Assembly (NCBI GenBank): GCA_963966185.1
Contig: CAWZYM010000300.1
Coordinates: 365,001 to 429,000 of the forward strand
Direction of reading: 5' to 3'
Length of the DNA: 64,000 bases
From: Rhabditoides inermis
Lineage: Eukaryota; Nematoda; Chromadorea; Rhabditida; Rhabditidae
Shown here: piece by piece, positions 25,072 to 37,486 of the stretch
Layout: every line of letters begins with the position of its first letter
How positions within the stretch are numbered: the stretch's first letter is position 1
The notes under the pieces: model-generated
Databases searched by the model: none
Told to the model about the DNA's origin: nothing
The model's input: only the letters and a program-made list of their open reading frames with translations
Program-made: the position numbers and the translations under genes

Positions 25072-27366
25072 TCGATTGCGGACGGGTGCTTGATGCGTAC
25101 GTTCACGTGCAACATGCGAGATCCCGCCAATCCCTCATCATTGATCATGATCGCATTTGTGAGTGGCCACCATCTTCGTTTCTCTCCACTCTAATTCACA
25201 TTCTTTCTTATTTCAGATTCCTGACATCATTCCAGGAACGGAGTCCATGCCGACATCTTATTATTCTTCTGATCAGACACCACCGGTAAGTTTTTTTTTA
25301 TTCGAAAAAAAAAATCAAAAGTCTTCAAACAAACTCACTACGCGAAAGAACCACAGTGGTTTTAGTTTTAGTTCTACCAGCATGCAAACAGTAACATATA
25401 AGTCGGTATCATTTGTGTTTTTCGAGCGTTTTGAGCACTTCGTTTTATTGAGGAAATTCGGTGAGTACGCGATGAAAATGAAGTTCCATGAAAAAGTTGT
25501 AATGCACATTATTGTCAAATCATTGCATTCTAACAAATATGCGAAAAAAAATTAGCATTTTCGATAAGATAGTTTTTGCATTCTGGAAAACACGTGTTGC
25601 GAATTTCGTGATGCAAAAGTTTTTTTCGAAAAATATGAATGCCGATAAAATCTGCTTCACAAGATCGGCGAATTTGGCGACGGCAGAATTTGCTGATCTT
25701 TCGTTGACTCTATTTCAGCGAATTTAGCGACGGCAGAATTTGCTGAATTTTTGTTCCTACATTTCCGCAAATATGGCGAGGGCAGAATACGCTGAACTCC
25801 AGTTCACAAAATTTCTGCCACCAAGAAGAATCGAACCGGCGTCACCCGTTCACCAACCGTCAATCTTACCAATATACCACCTCCGCTCTCTCCCAGACGC
25901 TGTGAACTGGAGAATGTGTGCGCGAAAATCTATGTAATTGCGAACATCTGTTTAGCTATTCGCATTCCCAAAGGAAGAACAAAGTTTTCGCTGTTCGCGA
26001 GGGCAGAATAGAAGAAGAATCGAACCGGCGTCACCCGTTCACCAACCGTCAATCTTACCAATATACCACCTCCGCTCTCTCCCAGACGCTGTGAACTGGA
26101 GAATGTGTGCGCGAAAATCTATGTAATTGCGAACATCTGTTTAGCTATTCGCATTCCCAAAGGAAGAACAAAGTTTTCGCTGTTGCTGGTATATTAAAAC
26201 ATAGATGTTTTTATATACCATCAACAGTCGTTTGCATACTTCTTTTTCAAAATCATGATGGCGCATGTTTCACAACGTTTTAGAATTTCTGCGAACGAGC
26301 TGACATGGGTTATTGGTAACATTCACGCTTCGTGATCGAGGGACGACAGTTCGATCCCTCTCACCGGCCGAACTTTTGTGAAAGCGAATTTGATCCGTCG
26401 CTGTTCAGCGAATTCTGCCGTCGCTAAATTCGCCGAAACCATGTCAATGAAGTTCCTCGAATTCTGTCATCGCAATATTTGCAGATTTGAGGAAGAACTT
26501 TTTTCTTTATCCGATATTATTTTGACAACACAAATTCCCCATCCGAATTTCGCCGATCACATCGTTTGTTAGGTATTTTTTTGAATTCTGCTACAATGAT
26601 GAAGAGGGCGATGAAAGGTCCCTGATATGGTTGAAAGTAGCACTGTAGCGATACTTTCGAAAATCACAAATGATACCGACTTATCTACTGTAAGAAATGA
26701 TGACATGGGTGTATGCGCACACCATTCGGACGCCATGAGCGCGATTGCGCGCAAGTGGTTTTACGTGAAAACCAGCCAACTGCCAAATCAGCTGATTTGT
26801 TTCATCCAATATTGTTTTCGTTCGATTTATCAAATTGTGTAGTCTCCGTAGAAGAAAAAAAGCACTAAAGTTGGGTTGAGTGGCGTCATGAAAAGTAGAC
26901 GTGGGTTGTATGACGGTTTGGTTGTTCGATTCTATTTCTTTCCAATTGAAACACGCTTCAACGCGCGCTCCATTTCTTTGCATCCCGCCAGCATTAAAAT
27001 CAGCACACTGTTGCGCGAGACAGCTCCTGTCCCTATGGGTTTTTTTTTTGAATCCACACTACTGTTTTGCGTGTGCAAGCGTGGCTGCTGGGCACTAGGC
27101 CAAGTGATGGGACTTTAACGCTCGCGCGCCCATTCCCATTCCTGGCCGTTTGGAGACGACTTTAATGATAAGTAAACGAGAACAAACCTTCGAAAGCGCC
27201 AACACAGTTTGGAGACTTAGAGGAGGCGTACCACGACTTTTTTCAGAAGTCAGTCTCGGCGGATCTGATATGCGACTCGACTGGACGCTGGGCGGATCCC
27301 AAAAAACAAGAATTCACCAACACCGAAACCATCTATCCCACCCAATCCTACTGCTTTTCGGAATGA
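25072..27366 (+). CDS. Small Cys-rich (C6/DUF281-like) secreted protein, copy A (5' exon not found)
   Basis: Exons 25072-25158, 25217-25285 and 27247-27366 are all phase 0 and end at TGA 27364-27366. The translation carries SIADGCLMRTFTCNMRDP, then IPDIIPGTE..., then ADLICDSTGRWADP and a last Cys in QSYCFSE. The order of Cys residues and the CxxxGxW block resemble the nematode-specific C6/DUF281 extracellular domain; that match is from memory of the pattern and is uncertain. The copy on the other strand at 28756-29338 supports the exon boundaries. The 2-kb last intron carries SINE-like and inverted repeats, and the signal-peptide exon was not located, so it may be damaged. Confidence 0.45.
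25660..26450. repeat. Inverted-repeat block containing a tandem tRNA-like repeat
   Basis: AATTTRGCGACGGCAGAATT occurs near 25670-25790 and in inverse orientation at about 26400-26440. Between them a 172-bp unit is present twice (25824-25995 and 26013-26184). On the minus strand each unit contains a tRNA-like head, with an A-box-like TGGTATATTGGTAAGAT and a B-box-like GGTTCGATTCTT. A further plus-strand tRNA-like stretch with GGTTATTGGTAACA and AGTTCGATCCC is at 26307-26365. Probably a tRNA-derived SINE or tRNA pseudogenes. Confidence 0.55.
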
Positions 27367-27521
27367 CGCAGACTTTGTGAAGATTTGCTTTGTGACGTTT
27401 CTGTTTAGGTTTGATCTTAATCCTTTATAATTTATAGTAATGAGATAAATGTTTTTATGTGAAGTTTGCCAACAGGAATTCCGATTAAAAGAACTCCGAA
27501 GTTTGCCAACAGGAACCCCAC

Positions 27522-28358
27522 CTTCAGATCACCCCACCTTCATATCTCCCCACCTTCATATCACCCCACCTTCAGATCACCCCACCTTCATATCACCCCA
27601 CCTTCAGATCACCCCACCTTAACCTCACTTCACCTTCAGATCACGCCACCTTCATATCACCTCACCTTCATATCACCCCACCTTCATATCACCCCACCTT
27701 CAGATCACCCCACCTTCAGATCACCCCACCTTCAGATCACCCCACCTTCATATCACCCCACCTTCATATCACCCCACCTTAACCTCACTTCACCTTCAGA
27801 TCACGCCACCTTCATATCACCTCACCTTCATATCACCCCACCTTCATATCACCCCACCTTCAGATCACCCCACCTTCAGATCACCCCACCTTCAGATCAC
27901 CCCACCTTCATATCACCCCACCTTCAGATCACCCCACCTTAACCTCACTTCACCTTCAGATCACGCCACCTTCATATCACCTCACCTTCATATCACCCCA
28001 CCTTCATATCACCCCACCTTCAGATCACCCCACCTTCAGATCACCCCACCTTCAGATCACCCCACCTTCATATCACCCCACCTTCATATCACCCCACCTT
28101 CAGATCACCCCACCTTCATATCACCCCACCTTCAGATCACCCCACCTTCAGATCACCCCACCTTCAGATCACCCCACCTTCAGATCACCCCACCTTCAGA
28201 TCACCCCACCTTCAGATCACCCCACCTTCAGATCACCCCACCTTCAGATCACCCCACCTTCAGATCACCCCACCTTCAGATCACCCCACCTTCAGATCAC
28301 CCCACCTTCAGATCACCCCACCTTCAGATCACCCCACCTTCAGATCACCCCACCTTCA
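27522..28358. repeat. 16-bp minisatellite with 160-bp higher-order repeat
   Basis: The unit is CAKATCACCCCACCTT (K = G or T), about 52 copies. A variant block starting AACCTCACTTCACC recurs at 27621, 27781 and 27941, exactly 160 bases or ten units apart. The 3' third (28100-28358) is almost homogeneous. It lies between the two inverted Cys-rich gene copies. Confidence 0.95.
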
Positions 28359-28755
28359 TTTCGTAGCTTAAAAATATTTATTTCATAGTCTACGAAACAA
28401 TTCGTAGTTTAAGAAAGTCATTTCGCAGCCTACACGGCTGTGTCCGCCGTGTTTGGAGCATCAACGTGATGTCCGCGGTGTTTGAAACGTTATTATCACG
28501 TTGATTGAAGCACCACCGTACTACGTGTTTGAAGCATCACCGCGGTGTCAACCGTTTCGCAATCTTTTTTTAGTTTAACAAACTCATTTCGTAGCCACAA
28601 TGTATGCTTCCTAATCCTATCCTATCATTTTAGTTGTCATGTCATATTCAGCTATAACGAAACCGGAAAAAAAACTTTAACTTCAACTCGATATATGATA
28701 ATTAATACGTAATTGCAAAACAGAAATTGCACAAAACAACACTTCACAATCTGCG
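28359..28755. other. Spacer 3' of Cys-rich copy B
   Basis: Contains imperfect repeats of TTCGTAGYTTAARAAA and GTGTTTGRAGCATCA units but no coding sequence. Confidence 0.35.
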
Positions 28756-29338
28756 TCAATTGGAATTGCAGAAGGCTAGGGTGGGATAGATGGTTTCCTT
28801 GGTGGTGAAGTCACCGATTCCGGCGTTGGGATCCGCCCAGCGTCCAGTCGAGTCGCATATCAGATCCGCCAAGACTGGCTCCTGAAAAGACTAGTGATAA
28901 GCCTCGTCTAGAGTCGTCCGCAAATTGTGTTGCCGCTTTCAAAGATTCGTTCTCGTTTACTTGTCATCTCTGTTATGATGTATGACGGTTGTGTGTGTTC
29001 TTTTCTAATGTCTTCTCGTATGTACATATTATTGTTTGCATGCCGGTAGAACTAAAATCACTGTGATAATTTCGCATAGTGAAATTGTTTCATCTTTTTT
29101 GTGAAAAAAAACATTTACGGGTGGTGTTGTTTCTTTAGAGGAAGTGGAAGATGTCGCTAAGAGTTCCGCTCCAGGGACGAAGTCAGGAAGCTGAAATAAG
29201 AGAGAATGTGAATGAGGAAATAGAGAAGCGAGGATGGTGGCCACTCACAAAGAGCAGTTGGATCCCACCATCGACGGGATTGGCGGGATCTCGCACGTTG
29301 CACGTGAACGTACGCTTCAAGCACCCGTCCGCGGTCGA
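28756..29338 (-). CDS. Small Cys-rich (C6/DUF281-like) secreted protein, copy B (5' exon not found)
   Basis: Exons 29338-29249, 29190-29119 and 28881-28756 are phase 0 and end in TGA. The translation carries STADGCLKRTFTCNVRDPAN...GGIQLLF, LPDFVPGAELL... and ADLICDSTGRWADPNAGIGD with a final Cys (LAFCNSN). It is the inverted paralogue of the gene at 25072-27366, with the same exon limits and strong protein similarity. A conserved ATGAYAAGTAAACGAGAAC stretch upstream of the last exon (about 28950) is shared with copy A at about 27165 and may be another exon or a conserved intron element. The signal-peptide exon is not identified. Extracellular role inferred only. Confidence 0.5.
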
Positions 29339-29669
29339 CTGAAATAGAGATTATGTTACTTTGCTAACTCATTGGTTGGTATGCGACAGACGAATCACGG
29401 TCACGGTTGCACGGTTCTCGTATGTAGTGTGGGGGAGGGGAGGGGGGGGGCATGCGCTAGCTGCAGCAAGATCGCGGAGACGCATCCCTCGAGGCGAGTG
29501 TGAATCAAGGAGCTTACAGCCTGCGCCAGAGTTGTCGATCTATCTCGCTTGCAGATGGGAACAACGCGGCTCAATTCAGCTCCGTCTCTGCCTCTTGTTT
29601 CGCTCTCGCTGCCAGCTGACTCTCCGTCTTCATTTGCGATCTACCTCTCCGCGCGTGACGTCTCCACCG

Positions 29670-29810
29670 ACCATGAACGATCCCTCCGCTTTGCTAAGAC
29701 GTTCCCTCCACTTTAAATTTAGTTTCACATCTAATGTGTGACGTTTGAACGTTCTAATACAATACTTAGCCATAAATAAAGCTCGTAATGATGCCTAGAA
29801 ACTTTCACCA
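29670..29810. repeat. Repeat shared with 33120-33290 (inverted)
   Basis: AAAGTTTCTAGGCATCATTA, ACGTTCAAACGTCACACATT and GTGGAGGGAACGT blocks occur here on the minus strand and on the plus strand at 33120-33290. Each copy lies beside a small secreted gene. Confidence 0.6.
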
Positions 29811-29906
29811 CGTTTCCTCATAGTTAGTCACCACAAATCCCTCTCCTTGGCCCATGCGCGAGCCAACCAGAGAGACGGTATCGTATTCGCGATGTCGCTA
29901 CTTGTA

Positions 29907-30760
29907 TCACACTGTCTCTGTAAGAATCGAACACTTTTCGGGCATGTGGTTACTAGGAGCTATGTCAGCGCACATTAAGGTTATCGAAGGTCCTCTACAA
30001 GATGCAAATAGTCGTTTTTGTCAAATATGCAAATTTGGCCCATTAAGGGACCACTACCTCAAATCGGTCAGTTTTTGTCAAAACACTTCAAATAAGGACT
30101 CGTTCGATTTCTTATCCGATTTTAAGAACTTTTTCATATACTGAACTTTTTGAAAACATTTGATTTGAAAAAGTTATGACCAAAAAAATGAAAAATTTGC
30201 ATATTTTCCATTTTTATGAGTATGTTCCGGTCCGAAAAAACAAAAATGAATTACACCACTAGAAAGAGAGTTTCATGTTTAGTTTGCATGATTTTTAACA
30301 CAAAAATCGATTGGACCGTCTTTCGCCATCCAAACGATTGAAAGTGGTCCAGGCAGCAGAAATGGGGCTGTGTGAACGTTTTCATGTTATATCAATCCGA
30401 AAAAACAAAAACTAAATACACCATCAGAATCTACGTGTTTTGTTTTGTAAATGAGCACGTTTTCACGAAAATCGATTGCACTGTCTTTCACAATCCGCAA
30501 CTTTTTCAAATCAAATTTTTTCGAAAAGTTCAGTATATGAAAAAGTTCTTAAAATCGGATAAGGAATCGAACGAGTCCTTATTTGAAGTGTTTTGACAAA
30601 ATCTGACCGATTTGAGGTAGTGGTCCCTTAATGGGCCAAATTTGAATATTTGACAAAAACGACTGTTTGCATCTTGTAGAGGACCTTCGATAACACCAAT
30701 GTGCGCTGACATTGTAGCTCCTAGTAACCACCTCGTCCGATTCTTACAGAGACAGTGTGG
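29907..30760. mobile_element. Full-length TA-flanked foldback element, 854 bp
   Basis: The ends TCACACTGTCTCTGTAAGAA (29907) and its reverse complement (to 30760) are bordered by TA on each side. The two arms of about 250 bp pair along most of their length around a unique centre that includes GGTCCAGGCAGCAGAAATGG. Non-coding. The 13737-14325 fragment belongs to the same family. Confidence 0.85.
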
Positions 30761-31475
30761 TATACAGATATGAAGATATCATATTTAATAAAAAAAGAGT
30801 TAAATATTCATCTGCCCGTTTGTCTGAAACATCTATCAGAACTGAGTGTGAGTAGTGAAGAATGAAGACAAACAACTACATTCACACCTCGTAAACGAGA
30901 ATCAAAGTAATCAAAGTACAGTGTTAAACCAATTTTTACACCATTGGTGACAATCTGTTCACTAGTCAATATGTAGAAGTTTCCAAAGTAATGTTTTGAT
31001 CATATGATGACTTCTTGTACAAAAGACGTTCGCGTTTCAATCCGTTTTTGTTTCCTACAATAGGAGTAGAATACGATAAGGGTCAGGATATTTTTAAAGG
31101 AGCACAATTGTTCAGATTAGTAAGTATGTAATTTCCTAAGTGTGGTTCAATCGTTCGTCCGATACTAATTGTAAGGGTATCGTAGTATGGTATATCCGAT
31201 ACCCGTATAGAACGCCGATTCATGTCTGGCAGTGATTCCTTGTTAGCATATAGCAATCTGCAAAAGATATGTAATAATGTTTATCTGCCGTGACATAACA
31301 TACAAAAATATGTGGATATAGAGAATGTGGATATATATATTCCGTTTGCACTCAGTTCAACATTTCTCGTCAAAAACATTATGTTGTCCAATAGTTTTAC
31401 AGTACCCTAAACTGTTCGACAGTGAATACTTCATCTCACGTTCACAGTTCCTATTCGCAAGGCTGTCACCACACA
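30761..31475. other. AT-rich intergenic stretch
   Basis: No exon, RNA gene or repeat family was recognised. Confidence 0.35.
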
Positions 31476-31665
31476 TACAGTGCAGGGAATATTCAGTTCC
31501 GCCACCACTCCGCGCGGCAATCCCGCATTTGAAAATTGCGCGCGCGCGAAAATTCAAATGTGAATTCACTCGCGTGCTCTCGCATGTCTATCGATTTCCT
31601 CCGCCTCGCACTCTGTTCACTCTTGCGCTCTCTACTGGCGGCAACTGATTTGCCCACCCACTGTA
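31476..31665. mobile_element. Short TA-flanked inverted-repeat element, second copy
   Basis: Begins TACAGTGCAGGGAATATTCA and ends CCCACCCACTGTA; about 190 bp and clearly the same element as 24184-24372 in the opposite orientation. It contains GCGCGCGCGAAAATTC and a stretch that can be read as protein, but that is chance. Confidence 0.8.
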
Positions 31666-31681
31666 ACTAGCATAGTGGTTA

Positions 31682-32048
31682 AAGGCACAGGGGCGTTTAG
31701 CGTTACTCGAATTTCACATCGAATTTCACTGATCAGAGCTAGGCAAAACTGTTTGCACGTAGCGGGACTCGAACCAGCATAGCATGATCCATGAATCGTG
31801 AGTGTTACCGCAACACTACGATGACATGACCCGACGAACTCATATCGACGAGATGCGCACAGAGATTAAGTTTCCGAAACGTATTTTGGCGCGAAGTTTG
31901 AACTCGCCTTACCAAGCTTCGCACGTGCACATTTTGGCAAGCGTGTAGGTAACGAGGAATCGCCGTTCTTTTGCGTTTTCTTTGTTTGTTTCGGGTTTCC
32001 ATGGGTCAAGCAATTAACCAAAGTCAAAACTAAGCGCCACTGTGCCTT
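31682..32048. mobile_element. TA-flanked inverted-repeat element A of a tandem pair
   Basis: The ends AAGGCACAGGGGCG and CGCCACTGTGCCTT are flanked by TA. Inside, on the minus strand (about 31830-31760), is a tRNA-like stretch with GTAGTGTTGCGGTAACA and GGTTCGAGTCCCGCT, so the element may carry a captured tRNA or SINE head. Confidence 0.7.
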
Positions 32049-32050
32049 TA

Positions 32051-32422
32051 AAGGTACAGTGGCGACTTATTTTGAGCTCTAGGTACTTGTAAAATCGTTT
32101 TTACCTAGAAGTTAATCGAAAAGTGAAAAAAGAACGACGATTCCACGTTGCTTTCAAATGTTGCAACTCGCAGATGCAACATTTTAATTCAAACTCAAAT
32201 TTGGTCTCGCCACGACTTCCACTCCGTTGAACGCTTCAATAATGCAGAAATTACGAGAGAAGACATAAACTCAGTTGAAGGAAGCTGGTTAACTTGCTGT
32301 GTGGCTCAATACGTGTGTGCGCCTTTTCGAGTTCTGTCGACGGCAAATGTTTTGCATGAGTGGCAAGACCGCAAGACGCGTTTAAAAGAGCTAGTTGCAT
32401 AATTAAGTCGCCGCTGTGCCTT
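32051..32422. mobile_element. TA-flanked inverted-repeat element B of a tandem pair
   Basis: The ends AAGGTACAGTGGCGACTTA and TAAGTCGCCGCTGTGCCTT are followed by TA. It directly follows element A, with one TA (32049-32050) between the two. A stretch of about 84 codons is open inside but has no domain. Confidence 0.75.
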
Positions 32423-33333
32423 TAAGCTCTCGCTTGGCAAGAATATGTTCGCAGGTTTGATTCCCACCAGTCACGCAATGTTTTGTCAATTTGAAAACCT
32501 CTTTGAAAGGGCTCTGATGTTTCTCTAACCACCCTGATGCCTCTCGTTAAATAAAAGCGCGAAACTAATTTGCGTGCCCACTATAACTACATATGGGCCA
32601 TAGGACATAGGCTTTTTTTTTTGTTGGTTGATAGTATAATTTAAAATTTGTTAACTCACAGAGCTGTGCTATAGCTCCGTAGAATACCGTAAAACATTAT
32701 CAGAGAATACAGTCACTTATGGAAATTATGTGTTAATTGAATTTGCTGAAAAGTTGAGTTGGAGAATACAGTTGCTGCAAGAAAGTGCGGTAATGTTAAT
32801 TTATATTCCGAAGCCCATACGACGCGCGAAAAGATTCACAAAAGGCTTTAATTGTGTTGATGCGTTACTTGAACAATGTTTTCGTACTGCGGCAGCGGGA
32901 TTTGGCTAACATGTTAAAATTAAAAAAACCCGATGTAGATGCTTTATAAACATAGCATATTATTACATTGTTTGTACGTAGTGCTGACTTCAATAGTTAT
33001 TGAACAGTCATGCTGAATGATGTGTTCCATCGTGGTAGTATGTATGTCTTCAGGTTGGCTCGTGCATGGCTCTTTGTGGAAGGAGAGAGATGAGTGATAA
33101 CTATGACTATGAACAAATATGTTAAAAGTTTCTAGGCATCATTACGAGCCTTATTTATGGCTGAATAATTTATTAGAACGTTCAAACGTCACACATTAGA
33201 TGTGAAACGCCTAAATTTGAAGTGGAGGGAACGTCCTAGCAAAGTGGAGGGAACGTTCATGGTCGGTGGAGGAATCGTTCATGTTGTGACTGTTGTGAAA
33301 AGTGGATGAGAAAGAGAAAAATGTTTCAACGTT
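32423..33333. other. Intergenic, contains repeat copy 33120-33290
   Basis: A segment at 32420-32590 (with TTTGATTCCCACC and GCGTGCCCACTATA) recurs loosely at 53800-53965, so a dispersed tRNA-like repeat is probable. No gene seen. Confidence 0.4.
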
Positions 33334-34255
<922 letters not shown>

Positions 34256-34470
34256 AGCGAATTTGCATATATGACGCCCGCCGCCACTGTTTATATGCGG
34301 GCGAGCGCATGGTTTGATCGCATTCCGGTATCGAGATCTTATGCGCATCGCGCGCCGGCATCGTTCATTCCTTATCACAGACAGGGTACAATGGGATACG
34401 TGCAAAGAGCAGGACAAAGGTCAGGTGAAGTCTGCACCTGTTTATATATCTCTTCATCTTTCTCTGTCTC

Positions 34471-34517
<47 letters not shown>

Positions 34518-34689
34518 CTCTTGTCTCATCTAGTCTTTCCACGATTAGGACAGGAGACATATTATAATGGTCGAGTGAAAGGGTGAAAGAGAGTGAGAGT
34601 AGATAGTGTTGTTTTATAACTTATATGATTTAGTGATGTACGAAACTTTATTATCTTTTGAGAGTAAACTGCTCTTTAAAAAAACATAC

Positions 34690-34917
34690 GTTTTTTCGGT
34701 TTAGGTTCGACGGTCACGGTAGGCTTCGGTTTTGGTTTCGGAGTCACTGGTTGGGCTGAAAACGTAAGAAAACTACCAAACCACTTGCACACAAATGACA
34801 AAGGGGAAAAGTGGACCCACGTTTTATGACAACGTCGTTATGGGTATGGGGTACGGTAGGCAGGCAGGCATAGACAAGAGATAGCGAGCAGACAAGAAGT
34901 AGGAATAGGAGACGCAT
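34690..34917 (-). CDS. Signal-peptide exon plus Pro/Lys-rich exon (alternative 5' exons or tandem paralogue)
   Basis: Exon 34917-34821 encodes MRLLFLLLVCSLSLVYA, a signal peptide, followed by CLPTV...NDVVIK; this parallels the 34255 first exon, which also ends ...DSVVIK and then a phase-1 donor. Exon 34755-34690 adds PQPVTPKPKPKPTVTVEPKP and again ends in phase 1. No terminal exon of its own was found before 34255, and the phase matches the exon starting at 34112. These could therefore be alternative first exons of the 33334-34255 gene or the start of a separate decayed copy. Confidence 0.45.
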
Positions 34918-35644
34918 TTCGGCCAGAACGCACACCATACAGCTTCCTTATATAGTCTCTCGAATATTTCTGATTTCTTCCTGTCGGTATTCTCGCTTTT
35001 TCCTTCCGCGTCGTTTCCCTGTTTAAAAAGTTTCACTGTTTGAACCGAAACACAGACTCTCACACTGTCAGATGAGCTAGAAAGAAGAAGAGTGATATCA
35101 TATTGTGTGTGTAATTTGTGATGTGTATATTGCAGTCTATGCCGGAAGGAATACTGATATTCTTCTATGTAAGTACAGTTGTGAGTAGAGTGTAAAAAAT
35201 GTTTTTTTTTGTTCAAAATTACAAAAAATGTATTATACGCTTTATGCAGTCTTACAAGCGTCAAAAATAAGAGAAGACCACATCATTGTGTGATCTTCTG
35301 ACCAGACGATTTATCTGGGAAGGTTTATAAAATTATATTGTGGATGGTGTAATCTGTGATTTATGATATGTACAGAGCACACTACAGCAATGCACGCAGC
35401 AGTTTTAGTGCTTGCTATATAATCGCCTCCCCCCGTTGGTTAACATGCCGAAAGAGAGAATATGCAATGATGCATATGCAAATTAAAGAGGGCGCGCAGC
35501 GCCTCACTAACGACTCACTGACTTAAAATAAATATTATTTATTCGTTTTTCTCTCAATGCTGGAATCGCACAAATATCACACGTGACGGAGAGACACACA
35601 CAGGGAATTGCAGGAAATTTTGGAAATTAATAGCTCGTTATAGA
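34918..35644. other. Intergenic region between secreted gene and proteoglycan-like gene
   Basis: No exon was recognised. Minus-strand AATAAA at 35538-35543 and 35645-35650 belong to the 3' end of the next gene. Confidence 0.4.
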
Positions 35645-35648
35645 TTTA

Positions 35649-36290
35649 TTAGAAGTCGCTGTCTTCTCCCTTCTTCGGGTCCTCCGTTACGAAGGCGGGC
35701 GTCTCGGTCTGTGATAGATATTAATTGATTATCGATTGATCATCGATTTATTATTATTATTTCTTCCTCTCTCGCATCGCGCGGTCGGGTCGAAATGATC
35801 TTCCCCCAGTACCCTTGAGCAAGGCGGGGAATAGCTCAAGAGAACGCTGTCTTCCTACCCCGCGGAGTTACTATTGTGGATTATAATGGAAGGAAAGGAA
35901 CACCCGGAGCCCCACTATCGTCTATAATGGTATCTAGTTATAATGGATTATGGAAGGGAAATCGAATGATTATCGACTGAATATCGATCTAATATCGACT
36001 TTCGATTTCGACCTTCGACCTCCCCTTTCCCGTTGCTAAACCCCGTTGCTAAACTGTGTTTCTCCCAGCGCTTAGCCCTTGTGGTGTATCGTATGCACTT
36101 GTTGTATAGTCAGGATATAGCGATTCTGGATAAATGATTGATTGATCGATTTATCATCGATTATCGACTAATCAACTCACGGAAGACTCCTCGGCGGCAG
36201 CGGGAGCTGCGGTCTCAGCGACCACAGTGGAAGTCTCGAGCTCGGAAACATCCTGAAAGCATGGACGTCTCTCTCATTCTCTCTCTCATG

Positions 36291-36322
<32 letters not shown>

Positions 36323-36574
36323 ACCTCGCTCTTCTTCTCAGCCACGTCCTTGGTGAGCATCTCCTCGGCGGCGACAGGGGCCTTCTCCTCCTTCTCCTCC
36401 TCCTTCTGCTCCGCCTCCACTGCTCCACTCGCCTCTCCGGATCCCTCCGTCTCCTCACCGGAAGCAGCCACCTGAACAGTTCTCCAATCAAAACTCTCTT
36501 CTCATTTCGTATCCTCCGTCTAAGTTCAAGTGAGACAGAGGCACATATACAAAGAAAAGGAGAGAAGGAAACAG

Positions 36575-36615
<41 letters not shown>

Positions 36616-37486
36616 TCGCTTGCCTACCATCTCTCCGCTGCCGTCCTTGCTCAGCTCTCCGGATCCCTCCTCTCCCGACGCCTCAACTCCACTGCCCTCC
36701 TCTCCTGAAGCCTCCACAGCCTTCACAACCTCACCGGACGCCTCGCCGGAAGCTAGAATATGCAAATGAGATGCTACAGCCTACAGTAATTCCTCACCTT
36801 CGACGACATCCTTCTTGGCGATAGGGCTCGCGAAAGAGACGGAGAGCTGAAACGCATCGTTCAGCGAAATACAATGCGAAATGAAAACGCATAATCTATT
36901 TCGCATAATCTCTTCCTGGAATATTGAATACTTGTACATTCCTTGCCACACATAACCTTGATTCATGTCTACCTACAATACGGTTGTAGGATATTTGTCC
37001 GGCGTCAGTACAATACAACTCCTTACCATAACAAACTCGTGTACTCTTGTTTATCATAATCCCATTTTGTCTGCGAGTTTCTAACGTAAGAACTGGAATC
37101 AGCCAATTTACACATTTTGCATTATTCCCTTTCATTCACGAATCTTCGGAATCTTTCTCTGAGAGTGCAATCGCTAGACACACGACCGCCTATGGAAACT
37201 ATTACCTATAATAATACTCGAAGAGAACGCGCGTTCCTTGCCAAAACAAACTGAACAACCTCAAATACAACATAACAAGTAGTGTGAACTGGGCCGAAAC
37301 CAGTTACTCAATGACTTGTAACTCTCTCTCTCTTTCTCTGTCCCTCTCACTAACGCTGTACACTGTTAATCCTCCGCGTACACAAAACACCCTACTCGTA
37401 CTCGTTTTATTCTTTCACAAATTCGCATATCCTGAACTCACCTGAAGAAGCACGAGGAAGAGGGAGAACTTGACAAATCGGGACAT
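35649..37486 (-). CDS. Chondroitin-proteoglycan-like secreted protein, 165 aa, 6 exons
   Basis: Exons 37486-37442, 36846-36798, 36752-36628, 36471-36325, 36252-36181 and 35708-35649 join in phase to 165 codons plus TAA. It starts with a signal peptide (MSRFVKFSLFLVLLQLSVSF). The body is acidic with ten Ser-Gly dipeptides set in Glu/Ala/Gly context (EASGEASGE, EEGSGE, KDGSGE), the pattern of chondroitin attachment sites in nematode CPG core proteins. There is no chitin-binding Cys domain. In Caenorhabditis such proteins act in the eggshell/embryonic matrix; that role here is inference. An acceptor-like TTTGCAG lies 4 bases before the ATG, fitting trans-splicing. A minus-strand poly(A) signal is at 35538-35543. 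Confidence 0.75.

Noticed and set aside
27466..27942. 158-codon frame with SPHLHITPP-type repeats
   Set aside because: The 16-bp minisatellite stays open by chance; the frame has no start context, domain or splice support.
27522..28358. CRISPR array
   Set aside because: Units are contiguous 16-bp repeats without unique spacers, and the genome is eukaryotic.
31325..31648. 107-codon frame similar to part of the 23975-24451 frame
   Set aside because: Both read through the same short inverted-repeat element; the shared peptide is not a protein domain.
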